From Betaproteobacteria bacterium UBA5582 (lineage in GTDB: Bacteria > Pseudomonadota > Gammaproteobacteria > Burkholderiales > Rhodocyclaceae), in assembly GCA_002425245.1 (NCBI GenBank), contig DILW01000177.1:1-16136 (forward strand): 16,136 bases of DNA. Direction: 5' to 3'. This document shows positions 7,405 to 16,136 of the stretch, one piece after another. The notes under the pieces are model-generated. The model was not told where the DNA came from. It saw only the letters and a program-made list of their open reading frames with translations, and ran no database searches. Position numbers and translations under genes: made by a program. Every line of letters starts with the position of its first letter. Positions within the stretch are counted from its first letter, which is position 1.

Positions 7405-8676
7405 ATGTTGCCTGTTGTTCGTTCGCTGTTGCTCGTTCTTCCATTGACTTTCTCCCTGTCCGGGCATGCTGCCAAGGCGCCGGCCAAGCCTGCAGCGTCC
7501 GAGCCAACCCTGGCTCATAACCTGGATGCGGTCAACGAGGCCCGTCTGGCTGACGTAGTCGAGCGCTATCGCAAGGAGACCGGCAATTCAATCCGCCTGG
7601 TGCGCATCGAAAAGGGCGACAAGCCGGCCACGCTCAACCTGCTCAGCCGCTATCAGATGAGCGACGTGCTCAGCCAGCCCAAGGATTTCGTACCCCTGCA
7701 CTCGATGATGAGTCGTGCCGGCGTGCCGCTTTCGGTCACTCTCTCCGAGGTACTCAAGCCGGGCGTCACCGATGCCCGTGGTCGCCTGGTGGCCCTGCCG
7801 GTGATCTATTCGACGCCGGTGCTGTTCTTCAACAAGAATGCCTTGCGCAAGGCGGGTCTGAATCCGGATGTGGCGCCGAAAACCTGGTTCGAAATGCAGG
7901 GTTACCTCGACAAGCTGCAGTCCGCCGGCTATGACTGCCCCTACACCTCGTCGTGGCCGGTCTGGGTGCATATCGACAACGTCAGCGCGGTGTCCGGCGT
8001 ACCTGCGACCGACGCCAAGGGCAGCCTCAAGTTCAACGGGCTGCCGCAGGTCAAGCACGTGGCGATGATGGCGACCTGGACCAAGGCACGCTACTTCCGC
8101 CAGTTCGGTTACGGCAACGAGGCCAGCCAGCGTTTCCGCGATGGTCAGTGCGCGATGATCACCACCGACTCCCGCGAGTACGCCGATTTCCAGGATGCGC
8201 GCGGGGTTGAGCTGGGGGTCGCGCCGCTGCCCTACCATGACGATGTCTATGGCGGACGTCGACCGGCGCTGGCCGATGGTCCTTCGCTGTGGGTCGGTGC
8301 CGGCAAGCCGGCGGCCGAGTACCGGCAGGCGGCACGTTTTGTCTCCTTCCTGCTGTCGCCTGAAATTCAGGTTGAACTGGTCCGTAGCTATGGTGGTTTG
8401 CCGATGACCGAAGCCGCCCGTCTGGCCTCGCTCAGCCGCCTGTTGCAGGATGGCAGGCAGGCGCTTGATGCTGCCTACGCCTCGTTGCAGGGAAAAGCGA
8501 ATAGTGCGGAGCTGCGGGTGAGCAACGTCGATGGCGCGCGAATCATTGCCGACGAAGAATTGAGTGCCGTCTGGAGCAGTGGCAAGCCGGCCAAGGCTGC
8601 ACTGGATACGGCGGTCAGTCGTGGCAATTCGGTGCTTGGCGCGCGACCGGCGCTGAAGAAGGCGCAGCCTTTCTGA
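7405..8676 (+). CDS. ugpB: UgpB-like periplasmic solute-binding protein (glycerol-3-phosphate / glycerophosphodiester type)
   Basis: A 423-residue family-1 extracellular solute-binding protein with a signal peptide (MLPVVRSLLLVLPLTFSLSGHAA). E. coli UgpB is 438 residues and delivers sn-glycerol-3-phosphate and glycerophosphocholine to the UgpAEC ABC importer. Strong UgpB-like blocks are STPVLFFNKNALRKAGLNP (136-154), PKTWFEM (158), GQCAMITTDS (247), SLWVGAGKPAAEYRQAARF (294-312), and a C-terminus with RIIADEELSAVWSSGKP and ALDTAVSRGNSVLGAR (379-414). The N-terminal lobe is much less like UgpB and lacks its FWHSMEG block; the UgpB Y-L-P-I-T segment is GGLPMT here. The frame is open far upstream, but that part is antisense to the kinase; ATG 7405 starts the signal peptide. 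A Pho box and -10 precede it and a ugpQ-like gene follows after 5 bases. No permease genes are present. The fold is certain; the exact ligand is not. Confidence 0.85.
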   Translation: MLPVVRSLLLVLPLTFSLSGHAAKAPAKPAASEPTLAHNLDAVNEARLADVVERYRKETGNSIRLVRIEKGDKPATLNLLSRYQMSDVLSQPKDFVPLHSMMSRAGVPLSVTLSEVLKPGVTDARGRLVALPVIYSTPVLFFNKNALRKAGLNPDVAPKTWFEMQGYLDKLQSAGYDCPYTSSWPVWVHIDNVSAVSGVPATDAKGSLKFNGLPQVKHVAMMATWTKARYFRQFGYGNEASQRFRDGQCAMITTDSREYADFQDARGVELGVAPLPYHDDVYGGRRPALADGPSLWVGAGKPAAEYRQAARFVSFLLSPEIQVELVRSYGGLPMTEAARLASLSRLLQDGRQALDAAYASLQGKANSAELRVSNVDGARIIADEELSAVWSSGKPAKAALDTAVSRGNSVLGARPALKKAQPF

Positions 8677-8681
8677 AGCCC

Positions 8682-9392
8682 TTGCGCCTGCCCCGCTGGA
8701 TCGCCCACCGCGGCGGCGGGGCGCTGGCGCCGGAAAATACCCTGGCCGGCATCCGCCTGGCCGCAGCGATGGGTTTTCGCGCCGTCGAATTCGACGTGAT
8801 GCTGAGCGGCGACGGCACCCCGGTACTGATCCACGACGAGACCCTGGAGCGCACCACCAATGGCCACGGCCGGGTGTGCGCCACCGACGACCGCAGCCTG
8901 TTCGCGCTCGATGCCGGTCAGGGCGAGCGCATCCCGACTTTCGGCGACGCCGCCCGCCTGTGCTGCGAACTCGGCCTGCTGACCAACGTCGAGATCAAGC
9001 CGGCGACCGGTCACGAGCGCGAGACTGCCGAAACGGTGGCGCGTCTGGCTGCCGATATCTGGCGCGAAACACCGGACCAGGTGCTGATTTCCTCCTTCGT
9101 TCCCGAAGCTCTTGATATCGCCCTGGAACTGGCGCCGACGCTGCCGCGCGGCCTGCTGTTCGAGCGCGTGCCGCCGGCCTGGGCAGGGCTGTTCCGGTCA
9201 TTGCGGGCGACGACGCTGCATTGCCATGCCGACCATCTCGACGACCAGGTGTTGCGCGAGGCCGCCGCTCTGGGCGTGCCGATCGTCTGTTACACAGTCA
9301 ACGAAGAAGCCTTGGCCCGGCGGTTGATTGAACGCGGGGTCAGCGCGATGTTCACCGACCGGCTCGACCGTTTCACTGAAGGGGCGATCTGA
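8682..9392 (+). CDS. ugpQ: Glycerophosphodiester phosphodiesterase (UgpQ-like)
   Basis: A 236-residue GDPD enzyme that hydrolyses glycerophosphodiesters to sn-glycerol-3-phosphate and an alcohol; E. coli UgpQ (about 247 residues) is cytoplasmic, and no signal peptide is seen here. Family signatures: IAHRGGG (H9, R10), APENT (E18), FRAVEFDVMLSGDG (E36, D38), VLIHDETLERTT (H51) and VEIKP (E104, K106); the C-terminus has VCYTVNE and GVSAMFTDRLD. The start is TTG at 8682, five bases after the ugpB stop, with a weak GAAG just upstream; an unrecognised start inside the end of ugpB cannot be excluded. Close spacing implies co-transcription from the Pho-box promoter, giving a phosphate-scavenging unit. 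Confidence 0.92.
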   Translation: MRLPRWIAHRGGGALAPENTLAGIRLAAAMGFRAVEFDVMLSGDGTPVLIHDETLERTTNGHGRVCATDDRSLFALDAGQGERIPTFGDAARLCCELGLLTNVEIKPATGHERETAETVARLAADIWRETPDQVLISSFVPEALDIALELAPTLPRGLLFERVPPAWAGLFRSLRATTLHCHADHLDDQVLREAAALGVPIVCYTVNEEALARRLIERGVSAMFTDRLDRFTEGAI

Positions 9393-9500
9393 ATCCCGGA
9401 AACATCGGCTTACAAAGCTTTGCATCCGACTGACATTTTTCTCGCTGCAGTTGAGGCTTAATTGCGCCGTCTACAGTTCAATCGTTCCCGGGAGGAAATC

Positions 9501-9854
9501 ATGAAATACCGTCTTGCCTTGACCATCCTGTTTGCCACCGTTGCCGGCCAGGCCTATGCCCAGGTCGATTCGCCGCGCATCGACCAGCGCCAGCTCAATC
9601 AGGAACGGCGTATCGACCAGGGGACTGCCAGCGGCAGCGTGACCCAGCGCGAAGCCAACCGCCTGGAACGCGGTCAGCAACGCGTCGAACGCATCGAAGC
9701 GCGAGCCGAAGCCGACGGCGTGCTTACCCGCCGCGAGCAGGCCCGGGTGCACCGCGCCCAGGACAGGCAAAGCCAGCGCATCGCCATGCAGAAGCACGAC
9801 CGCCAGCACGACTACAACCACAACGGTCGCGTCGACCGTCCCGCCCGGCGCTGA
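9501..9854 (+). CDS. Small secreted repeat protein with half-EF-hand-like segments, function unknown
   Basis: A 117-residue protein with a clear signal peptide (MKYRLALTILFATVAGQAYA, cleavage after A20). The mature part is highly charged, rich in Arg, Glu and Gln, and probably helical. It contains two consecutive 28-residue repeats, residues 45-72 and 73-100, each beginning G-x-(V/L)-T-x-R-E and then R..R.Q.R spacing. A third G-R-V-D occurs at 109-112 inside DYNHNGRVD, which looks like the first nine positions of an EF-hand loop but lacks the acidic residue at position 12. The ATG at 9501 follows a strong GGGAGG Shine-Dalgarno; an upstream ATT/TTG-initiated extension would not be signal-like. 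It has its own 108-base upstream gap and a strong terminator, so it is probably monocistronic. I recall similar unnamed proteins in Proteobacteria but no function. Confidence 0.85.
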   Translation: MKYRLALTILFATVAGQAYAQVDSPRIDQRQLNQERRIDQGTASGSVTQREANRLERGQQRVERIEARAEADGVLTRREQARVHRAQDRQSQRIAMQKHDRQHDYNHNGRVDRPARR

Positions 9855-9874
9855 ACGCAGCCGGTCCTGCCAGC

Positions 9875-9904
9875 AAAACCCGCCGTCCGGCGGGTTTTTC
9901 TTTT
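9875..9904 (+). terminator. Rho-independent terminator after the small secreted protein gene
   Basis: A 9-bp stem AAACCCGCC (9876-9884), loop GTCC, and GGCGGGTTT (9889-9897), followed by TTCTTTT. It lies 20 bases after the stop codon at 9854 and separates this gene from alaS. The A-tract before the stem and T-tract after it mean it could also work on the opposite strand. Confidence 0.9.
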
Positions 9905-9926
9905 AAAATCACGGATTCCGTATTTA
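9904..9926 (+). promoter_or_regulatory. Possible alaS promoter -10 elements
   Basis: TAAAAT (9904-9909) directly follows the terminator tail and TATTTA (9921-9926) lies 24 bases before the alaS ATG. Neither has a convincing -35 at 16-18 bases. alaS needs a promoter in this 50-base space unless it depends on read-through. The leader also holds a short hairpin GCCC-GTC-GGGC (9931-9941) and no clear Shine-Dalgarno. Confidence 0.25.
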
Positions 9927-9950
9927 GCGAGCCCGTCGGGCAGAAACTCC

Positions 9951-12568
<2,618 letters not shown>

Positions 12569-12572
<4 letters not shown>

Positions 12573-12874
12573 ACCGGGCGCTGCTGCTGATCGCCGCGCT
12601 GGCCTGCGGGCCGGCGCTGGCCGATGAACTCGACCGGACGCCGATCGAGGCGGTGACCGCCGACGGCCAGCCGGTCCGGCTGTTTCCGAACGGTCGCTGG
12701 GAGTATGTGGATCAGGCGAAGGCGGCAGCGGCCCAGAAAATTGCCGCCGATTATCCGGAGAACAAGACCCGCCCGGTCGAATCGCAGGGCATCGTGTTCG
12801 GCGGCATCGGCCGCTACGTGATGCCAGGCGACAAGGATTACAACCGCGGTTCGCTGAATCCCAAGCTGCGCTGA
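12569..12874 (+). CDS. Small periplasmic protein coupled to alaS, function unknown
   Basis: A 101-residue protein with a signal peptide (MNRALLLIAALACGPALA, cleavage near A18). The mature part has ADGQPVRLFPNGRWEYVDQ, a G.xV.L.xxGxWEY pattern seen in several small secreted families, and a C-terminal half containing VFGGIGRYVMPGDKDYNRGS. It has no cysteines after the signal and no membrane segment. The GTG start at 12569 overlaps the alaS TGA (GTGA), so it is expected to be translated by re-initiation from the alaS message; no other start would keep the signal peptide. Its last codons and stop lie inside a 24-bp palindrome shared with the convergent gene. No function can be assigned. Confidence 0.8.
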
Positions 12875-12888
12875 GCGCTCAGCGCAGC
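12865..12888. repeat. Perfect 24-bp palindrome spanning both stop codons of convergent genes
   Basis: GCTGCGCTGAGC (12865-12876) is followed directly by its exact reverse complement (12877-12888). The TGA of the + strand gene (12872-12874) and of the - strand gene (12879-12881) are symmetric within it, so both proteins end Leu-Arg. It would form a GC-rich hairpin in either transcript and could serve as a bidirectional terminator or mRNA-end stabiliser, though no T-tract follows on either side. Confidence 0.85.
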
Positions 12889-13193
12889 AGTTCGCGGGAC
12901 GGGGTTTCGCGGACGCATTCCCCGTCGATGAAATCGCCTCCGCTCGCCCGTGGCGGCATGCCGGTCGGCGCGGCGTCGCGCATCGCCTTGCGCAGGGCGC
13001 GCGTCTTCCACCAGAACCAGCCGGCGAAGAGCAGGCCGCCGACCGCCGCCACGGCCAGGGCGACCAGCGAGAACATCAGGGCGAGGACAACGAAAGCGCC
13101 GGTCAGGATGAACGCGAACACCCGGCCGAGCAGGGTCTGCGGGGGGCGTACGAAGCGGGCGCGGGCCTGGAAGGGGTCGGGGCCAGGGGTCAT
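12879..13193 (-). CDS. Small two-helix membrane protein, function unknown
   Basis: A 104-residue protein with a soluble Pro/Arg-rich N-terminus (MTPGPDPFQARARFVRPPQT), a long hydrophobic stretch at about 22-62 that fits two transmembrane helices (VFAFILTGAFVVLALMFSLV and ALAVAAVGGLLFAGWFWW), and a basic then acidic C-terminal tail (KTRALRKAMRDAA, GDFIDGECVRE). The basic residues after the second helix suggest a cytoplasmic C-terminus. The ATG at 13193 is the only sensible start. The preceding EAL-HDOD gene ends 93 bases upstream on the same strand. The gene converges with the alaS-linked gene, only 4 bases apart. I do not recognise the family. Confidence 0.7.
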   Translation of the reverse strand: MTPGPDPFQARARFVRPPQTLLGRVFAFILTGAFVVLALMFSLVALAVAAVGGLLFAGWFWWKTRALRKAMRDAAPTGMPPRASGGDFIDGECVRETPSRELLR

Positions 13194-13286
13194 GGTCGGT
13201 ACGGTATCGGCTTATCGGACCGCCATTGTGCCGCAGCCTGAGGCTCGCGTCTGTGCTTGCTTGATGCCGGTTTTGTAACCGTCTCT

Positions 13287-14513
13287 TCAGCCCTGTCGTT
13301 CCTGGCCGATACTGCTGGCCCAGCGCAGGGCCTCGGTCTGCGCGCGATTGAGGGCTTTCGGGCCGATCGCCGGGCATTGGGCGAAACATTCGGCCAGCCG
13401 TGACAGGTCGCCGTCTTCACTGCATTCGGCGAGCTTGAGCAGCGCAGCGAACGGTCCGCTGCCGTTGCACAGGGCGGCCTTGACCTCGTCGCCCAGGCCG
13501 AGCGGGGCGACGATGTCGCGGATCGGCTGGCCGACCAGCGCCGGCATCAGCGACATGATGCCGACCATGAAAGCCTGGTCGGCAAATCCCGGTGCTTCCG
13601 GCGCCATTTCCCGGGCCATCAATTCCATCAGCCGGCCGCGGGTGGCCGCCAGGTGCAGCAGGGGGCTGCTGGCAGTGCTCTGGCCGGGCGAGGCGAACAG
13701 CAGCAGTTGCAACCAGCGCTGCAACTGGCGACGACCGAGTACGGCAATCGCCTGGCTGAGCGAGGTGATGGTCTCGCTGGCGCTGCTGCCGACCGAATTG
13801 ATCATGCGCAGCAGATTCATGGTCAGGCCGGGTTCCGGCTTCAGTACCTGTTCGATCTCGCCGCTGTCGGCATCGCTGAGCAACAGGCTGAGCAGCTTGC
13901 TCAACGACAGCTGCGAGTGGTCCAGCTTGCGTCCGGCGATGATCGTCGGACGGGCGAAGTAATAGCCCTGGAACAGCGCGAAACCGAGCGCCATGCAGTG
14001 TTCCATCTGGGCGCGCGAATCGACCTTTTCGGCAAGCAGGGTCTTGCCACTGGGCCGCAGCTGGCCGGTCAGCTCTTGCAACTCGTCCTCGCTGAGGTGC
14101 TGGATGTCGATCTTGACGATGTCGACCAGTTGCAGCAGCTCGGCGTAGTCCGGCACCAGCTGGGTGACGTCATCCAGCGCCAGGGTGAAGCCGGCGGCCC
14201 GGAGCGCCCGGCAGCGCTCGATGACCGCCGGGCTGGGGGGGACGGTTTCGAGGAGCTCCAGCACCACCTTGTGGCGCGGCAGCAGTTCGAGCATGTCGCT
14301 GAACAGGAATTCCTCGTCAACGTTGATGAAACCGCGGCAGTTGCCGAGCGCAGCTTCGACGCCGAGTTCGCTGAAGGCATTGGCGATGACTGTGGCCGTC
14401 GCCGCCATGCCGTCGGTGATGTTGGCGGCGTTGACGTTATCGCTGCGGAAAAGCAATTCGTACGCGTGCAGCCGCTGATCGCGGTCGAGGATGGGCTGGC
14501 GTCCAAGGTACAT
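13287..14513 (-). CDS. EAL-HDOD signalling protein (YuxH/CdgJ type)
   Basis: A 408-residue cytoplasmic protein with an N-terminal EAL domain (about 1-195) joined to a C-terminal HDOD domain (about 200-390), the architecture of the YuxH/CdgJ family linked to motility and c-di-GMP signalling. EAL-type residues are largely kept: YELLFR (E19), INVDE (N64), VLELLE (E86), LALDDV (D114, D115), VKIDI (K134, D136), AEKVDS (E162) and QGYYFARP (Q182). The usual DDFGTGYSSL loop is replaced by DDVTQLVPDYAELL, which makes phosphodiesterase activity doubtful. The HDOD part includes PEPGLTMNLLRMINS and ITSLSQAIAVLGRRQLQRWLQLLLF. The ATG at 14513 starts the family-typical MYLGRQPIL. It begins 27 bases after the phosphomannomutase stop, so it is probably in that operon. 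Confidence 0.9.
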   Translation of the reverse strand: MYLGRQPILDRDQRLHAYELLFRSDNVNAANITDGMAATATVIANAFSELGVEAALGNCRGFINVDEEFLFSDMLELLPRHKVVLELLETVPPSPAVIERCRALRAAGFTLALDDVTQLVPDYAELLQLVDIVKIDIQHLSEDELQELTGQLRPSGKTLLAEKVDSRAQMEHCMALGFALFQGYYFARPTIIAGRKLDHSQLSLSKLLSLLLSDADSGEIEQVLKPEPGLTMNLLRMINSVGSSASETITSLSQAIAVLGRRQLQRWLQLLLFASPGQSTASSPLLHLAATRGRLMELMAREMAPEAPGFADQAFMVGIMSLMPALVGQPIRDIVAPLGLGDEVKAALCNGSGPFAALLKLAECSEDGDLSRLAECFAQCPAIGPKALNRAQTEALRWASSIGQERQG

Positions 14514-14540
14514 CGGATCGGCGGTGCTTGCGCAGGAGGC

Positions 14541-15920
14541 TCAGAACGGCAGCTTGATGCCCGGCCAGACCTGGTTCAGCGCTTGCCGGAAGGCGGCCTG
14601 GATGCGCGCGAGGGCGTCGCCGTTATCGGCCTCGAAACGCAGCACCACCACCGGCGTCGTGTTCGACGGGCGGGCCAGGCCGAAGCCGTCCGGATACTCG
14701 ACGCGCACGCCGTCGATGGTGACGATCTCGTCGGCACCGTCGAAACGGCCTTCGGCCTTGAGCTTGTCGATCAGGGCGAAGGGTTCGCCCTCGGCCATCT
14801 TGATGTTGAGTTCCGGCGTCGACGGCGAGTTCGGCAGCGCTTTCAGCGGCGCATTGACGTCGGCCGAACGGCTGAGGATTTCGAGCAGGCGGGCGCCGGT
14901 GTACAGGCCGTCGTCGAAGCCGTACCAGCGTTCCTTGAAGAAGGTGTGACCGGACATCTCGCCGGCCAGCGGGGCGCCGGTTTCCTTGAGCTTGGCCTTG
15001 ACCAGGGCGTGGCCGGTGTTCCACATCAGCGGTACGCCGCCGTGCTGGCGGATCCACGGTGCCAGCAGGCGCGTGCATTTGACGTCGTAAATGATGGTGC
15101 CGCCCGGTACGCGCGCCAGCACGTCGGCAGCGAAGAGCATCAGCTGGCGGTCCGGGTAGATGATTTCGCCGTCCTTGGTGACGACGCCCAGGCGGTCGCC
15201 GTCGCCGTCGAAGGCGATACCGATTTCGGCGTCGGTATCCTTGAGCGCCTGGATCACGTCAGCCAGGTTTTCCGGCTTGGACGGATCAGGGTGGTGGTTG
15301 GGGAAGTTGCCATCGACCTCGCAATACAGCGGCACGATCTCGCAACCGAGGCGCTTGAACAGTTCCGGCGCGACCGCACCGGCGACGCCATTGCCGCAAT
15401 CCATGACGATCTTGAGCGGGCGGGCCAGCTTGACGTCGGCGACGATCTTGTCGATGTAGGCGGCGACGACTTCGGCCGAGCGCCGCTGGCCCTGGCCGGA
15501 CTTGAGATTGCCGGCTTCGATGCGGCGCTTGAGGTCCTGGATCGCCTCCAGCGCCAGGGTGGTGCCGCCGATGACCATCTTCAGCCCGTTGTAATCCGGC
15601 GGGTTATGGCTACCGGTGACCGAGACGCAGGAATGGCAGCCGAGTTCGTAGGCGGCGAAATAGGTCAGCGGGGTCGGCACGCAGCCGACGTCGATGGCGT
15701 CGCAACCGGCGGCGTTGATGCCGTCCATCAGCGCGCCGGCCAGTTCCGGCCCGGACAGGCGACCGTCACGACCGACGGCGATGGCGGCCTGGCCTTGTTC
15801 CAGTGCCAGCGAGCCGAGCGCCTGGCCGACCTGGCGGACGACATCGGCGGTCAGCGATTTGTTGACGATGCCACGGATGTCGTAGGCCTTGAAGATTTCT
15901 GCGGGCAGTGGAGTGTTCAT
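14541..15920 (-). CDS. manB: Phosphomannomutase/phosphoglucomutase (AlgC/ManB type)
   Basis: A 459-residue alpha-D-phosphohexomutase that interconverts hexose 1- and 6-phosphates, supplying GDP-mannose and UDP-glucose precursors for LPS and exopolysaccharide. P. aeruginosa AlgC (463 residues) is the model. All four signature sites are visible: catalytic phosphoserine S104 in VTGSHNPPDYNG; metal loop FDGDGDR (D238, D240, D242); sugar-specificity loop GEMSGH (320-325); and phosphate-binding RPSNTTP near 425. KAYDIRG at 11-17 is the standard N-terminal motif. The ATG at 15920 fits this N-terminus, although the Shine-Dalgarno is poor. It lies 9 bases after the hydrolase stop and 27 before the EAL-HDOD gene, giving a likely three-gene - strand unit. 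Dual specificity is inferred from AlgC similarity. Confidence 0.95.
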   Translation of the reverse strand: MNTPLPAEIFKAYDIRGIVNKSLTADVVRQVGQALGSLALEQGQAAIAVGRDGRLSGPELAGALMDGINAAGCDAIDVGCVPTPLTYFAAYELGCHSCVSVTGSHNPPDYNGLKMVIGGTTLALEAIQDLKRRIEAGNLKSGQGQRRSAEVVAAYIDKIVADVKLARPLKIVMDCGNGVAGAVAPELFKRLGCEIVPLYCEVDGNFPNHHPDPSKPENLADVIQALKDTDAEIGIAFDGDGDRLGVVTKDGEIIYPDRQLMLFAADVLARVPGGTIIYDVKCTRLLAPWIRQHGGVPLMWNTGHALVKAKLKETGAPLAGEMSGHTFFKERWYGFDDGLYTGARLLEILSRSADVNAPLKALPNSPSTPELNIKMAEGEPFALIDKLKAEGRFDGADEIVTIDGVRVEYPDGFGLARPSNTTPVVVLRFEADNGDALARIQAAFRQALNQVWPGIKLPF

Positions 15921-15929
15921 GATTTTGGA

Positions 15930-16136
15930 CTATGACGTTTCGAAAAGGAAGAAGTGTAGAAGCCTTTGGGGAAGCCAGTCCAGGCGGCCGGGAAAGCCGC
16001 CGCTGACGAAGCCGACGTGACCGCCGGTCGCCGGTTGTTCCAGGCGCACGCAGGGGGCGACGTCGGCAGCGCCGGGCAGGTGGCTGGCCGGCAGGAAGGG
16101 GTCGTTGCGCGGGTTGACCGCCAGCGCGGGAACCGC
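15930..16136 (-). CDS. YheT-type alpha/beta hydrolase, C-terminal fragment (5' end outside window)
   Basis: Reading leftward from the window edge, 68 residues end at a TAG (15932-15930). The fragment contains LAVNPRNDPFLPASHLP, which fits the catalytic Asp region of the YheT/UPF0017 hydrolases (typically A..DDPF), and PATGGHVGFVSGG, which holds the catalytic His (GGHVGF), then WLPQRLLHFF. These two elements in this spacing are typical of the YheT family; the nucleophile Ser would lie outside. In place of the common Asp-Asp-Pro this has Asn-Asp-Pro. The natural substrate of YheT proteins is not well defined. It lies directly upstream of, and close to, the phosphomannomutase gene. Confidence 0.8.
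   Translation of the reverse strand, partial: AVPALAVNPRNDPFLPASHLPGAADVAPCVRLEQPATGGHVGFVSGGFPGRLDWLPQRLLHFFLFETS

Noticed and set aside
9413..9422. 10-bp palindrome CAAAGCTTTG upstream of the small secreted protein gene
   Set aside because: Short self-complementary sequence with no second copy or match to a known operator; easily due to chance.
13268..13281. Short CGGTT-N4-AACCG hairpin just after the EAL-HDOD stop
   Set aside because: A five-base stem without a T-tract is too weak to call a terminator.
13653..15935. 760-codon + strand open frame opposite the EAL-HDOD and phosphomannomutase genes
   Set aside because: It crosses two well-supported - strand genes and their junction, and shows no recognisable domain.

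Overview
The window is ordinary, densely packed, high-GC chromosomal DNA. Gene content (GlcF, RhlE, AlaS of 873 aa, an AlgC-type phosphomannomutase, HDOD and EAL-HDOD proteins, a YheT-type hydrolase) and the Ala/Arg-rich coding style suggest a Betaproteobacterium, probably of the Rhodocyclales (Dechloromonas/Azonexus-like). That placement is inference from remembered families; no search was run. No IS element, integrase, phage gene, CRISPR array, tRNA or rRNA was recognised. No non-coding stretch exceeds 300 bases; the longest are about 90-110.

Layout, left to right. (1) + strand, 1-2378: the C-terminal half of glcF, a lone HDOD-domain protein whose start codon overlaps the glcF stop, and a single-domain PP2C phosphatase. 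(2) - strand, 7308-2423: a small lipoprotein, a sensor kinase with a periplasmic domain of about 500 residues, a stand-alone receiver that overlaps the kinase by 8 bases, and then rhlE, which has its own TATAAT box only 8 bases before the start codon. A GC-rich hairpin separates the convergent phosphatase and rhlE genes. (3) + strand, 7405-9392: a UgpB-like periplasmic binding protein followed 5 bases later by a UgpQ-like glycerophosphodiesterase. A good match to the PhoB box lies upstream, so this reads as a phosphate-starvation pair for glycerophosphodiester use, but the ABC permease and ATPase genes are absent here. (4) + strand, 9501-12874: a small secreted protein with an internal repeat and half-EF-hand signatures, a strong intrinsic terminator, alaS, and a small periplasmic protein whose GTG start overlaps the alaS stop. 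(5) - strand, 16136-12879: a partial alpha/beta hydrolase, phosphomannomutase/phosphoglucomutase, an EAL-HDOD signalling protein, and a small two-helix membrane protein. The two small genes at 12569-12874 and 12879-13193 converge on a perfect 24-bp palindrome that contains both stop codons.

Signalling is the common theme: two HDOD proteins, one PP2C phosphatase, a kinase/receiver pair and a Pho-box-controlled pair. No clearly new multi-gene system is visible. The best leads are the Pho-box ugpB-ugpQ pair with an altered binding protein, the probably leaderless rhlE, the shared-stop palindrome, and the repeat-built secreted protein.
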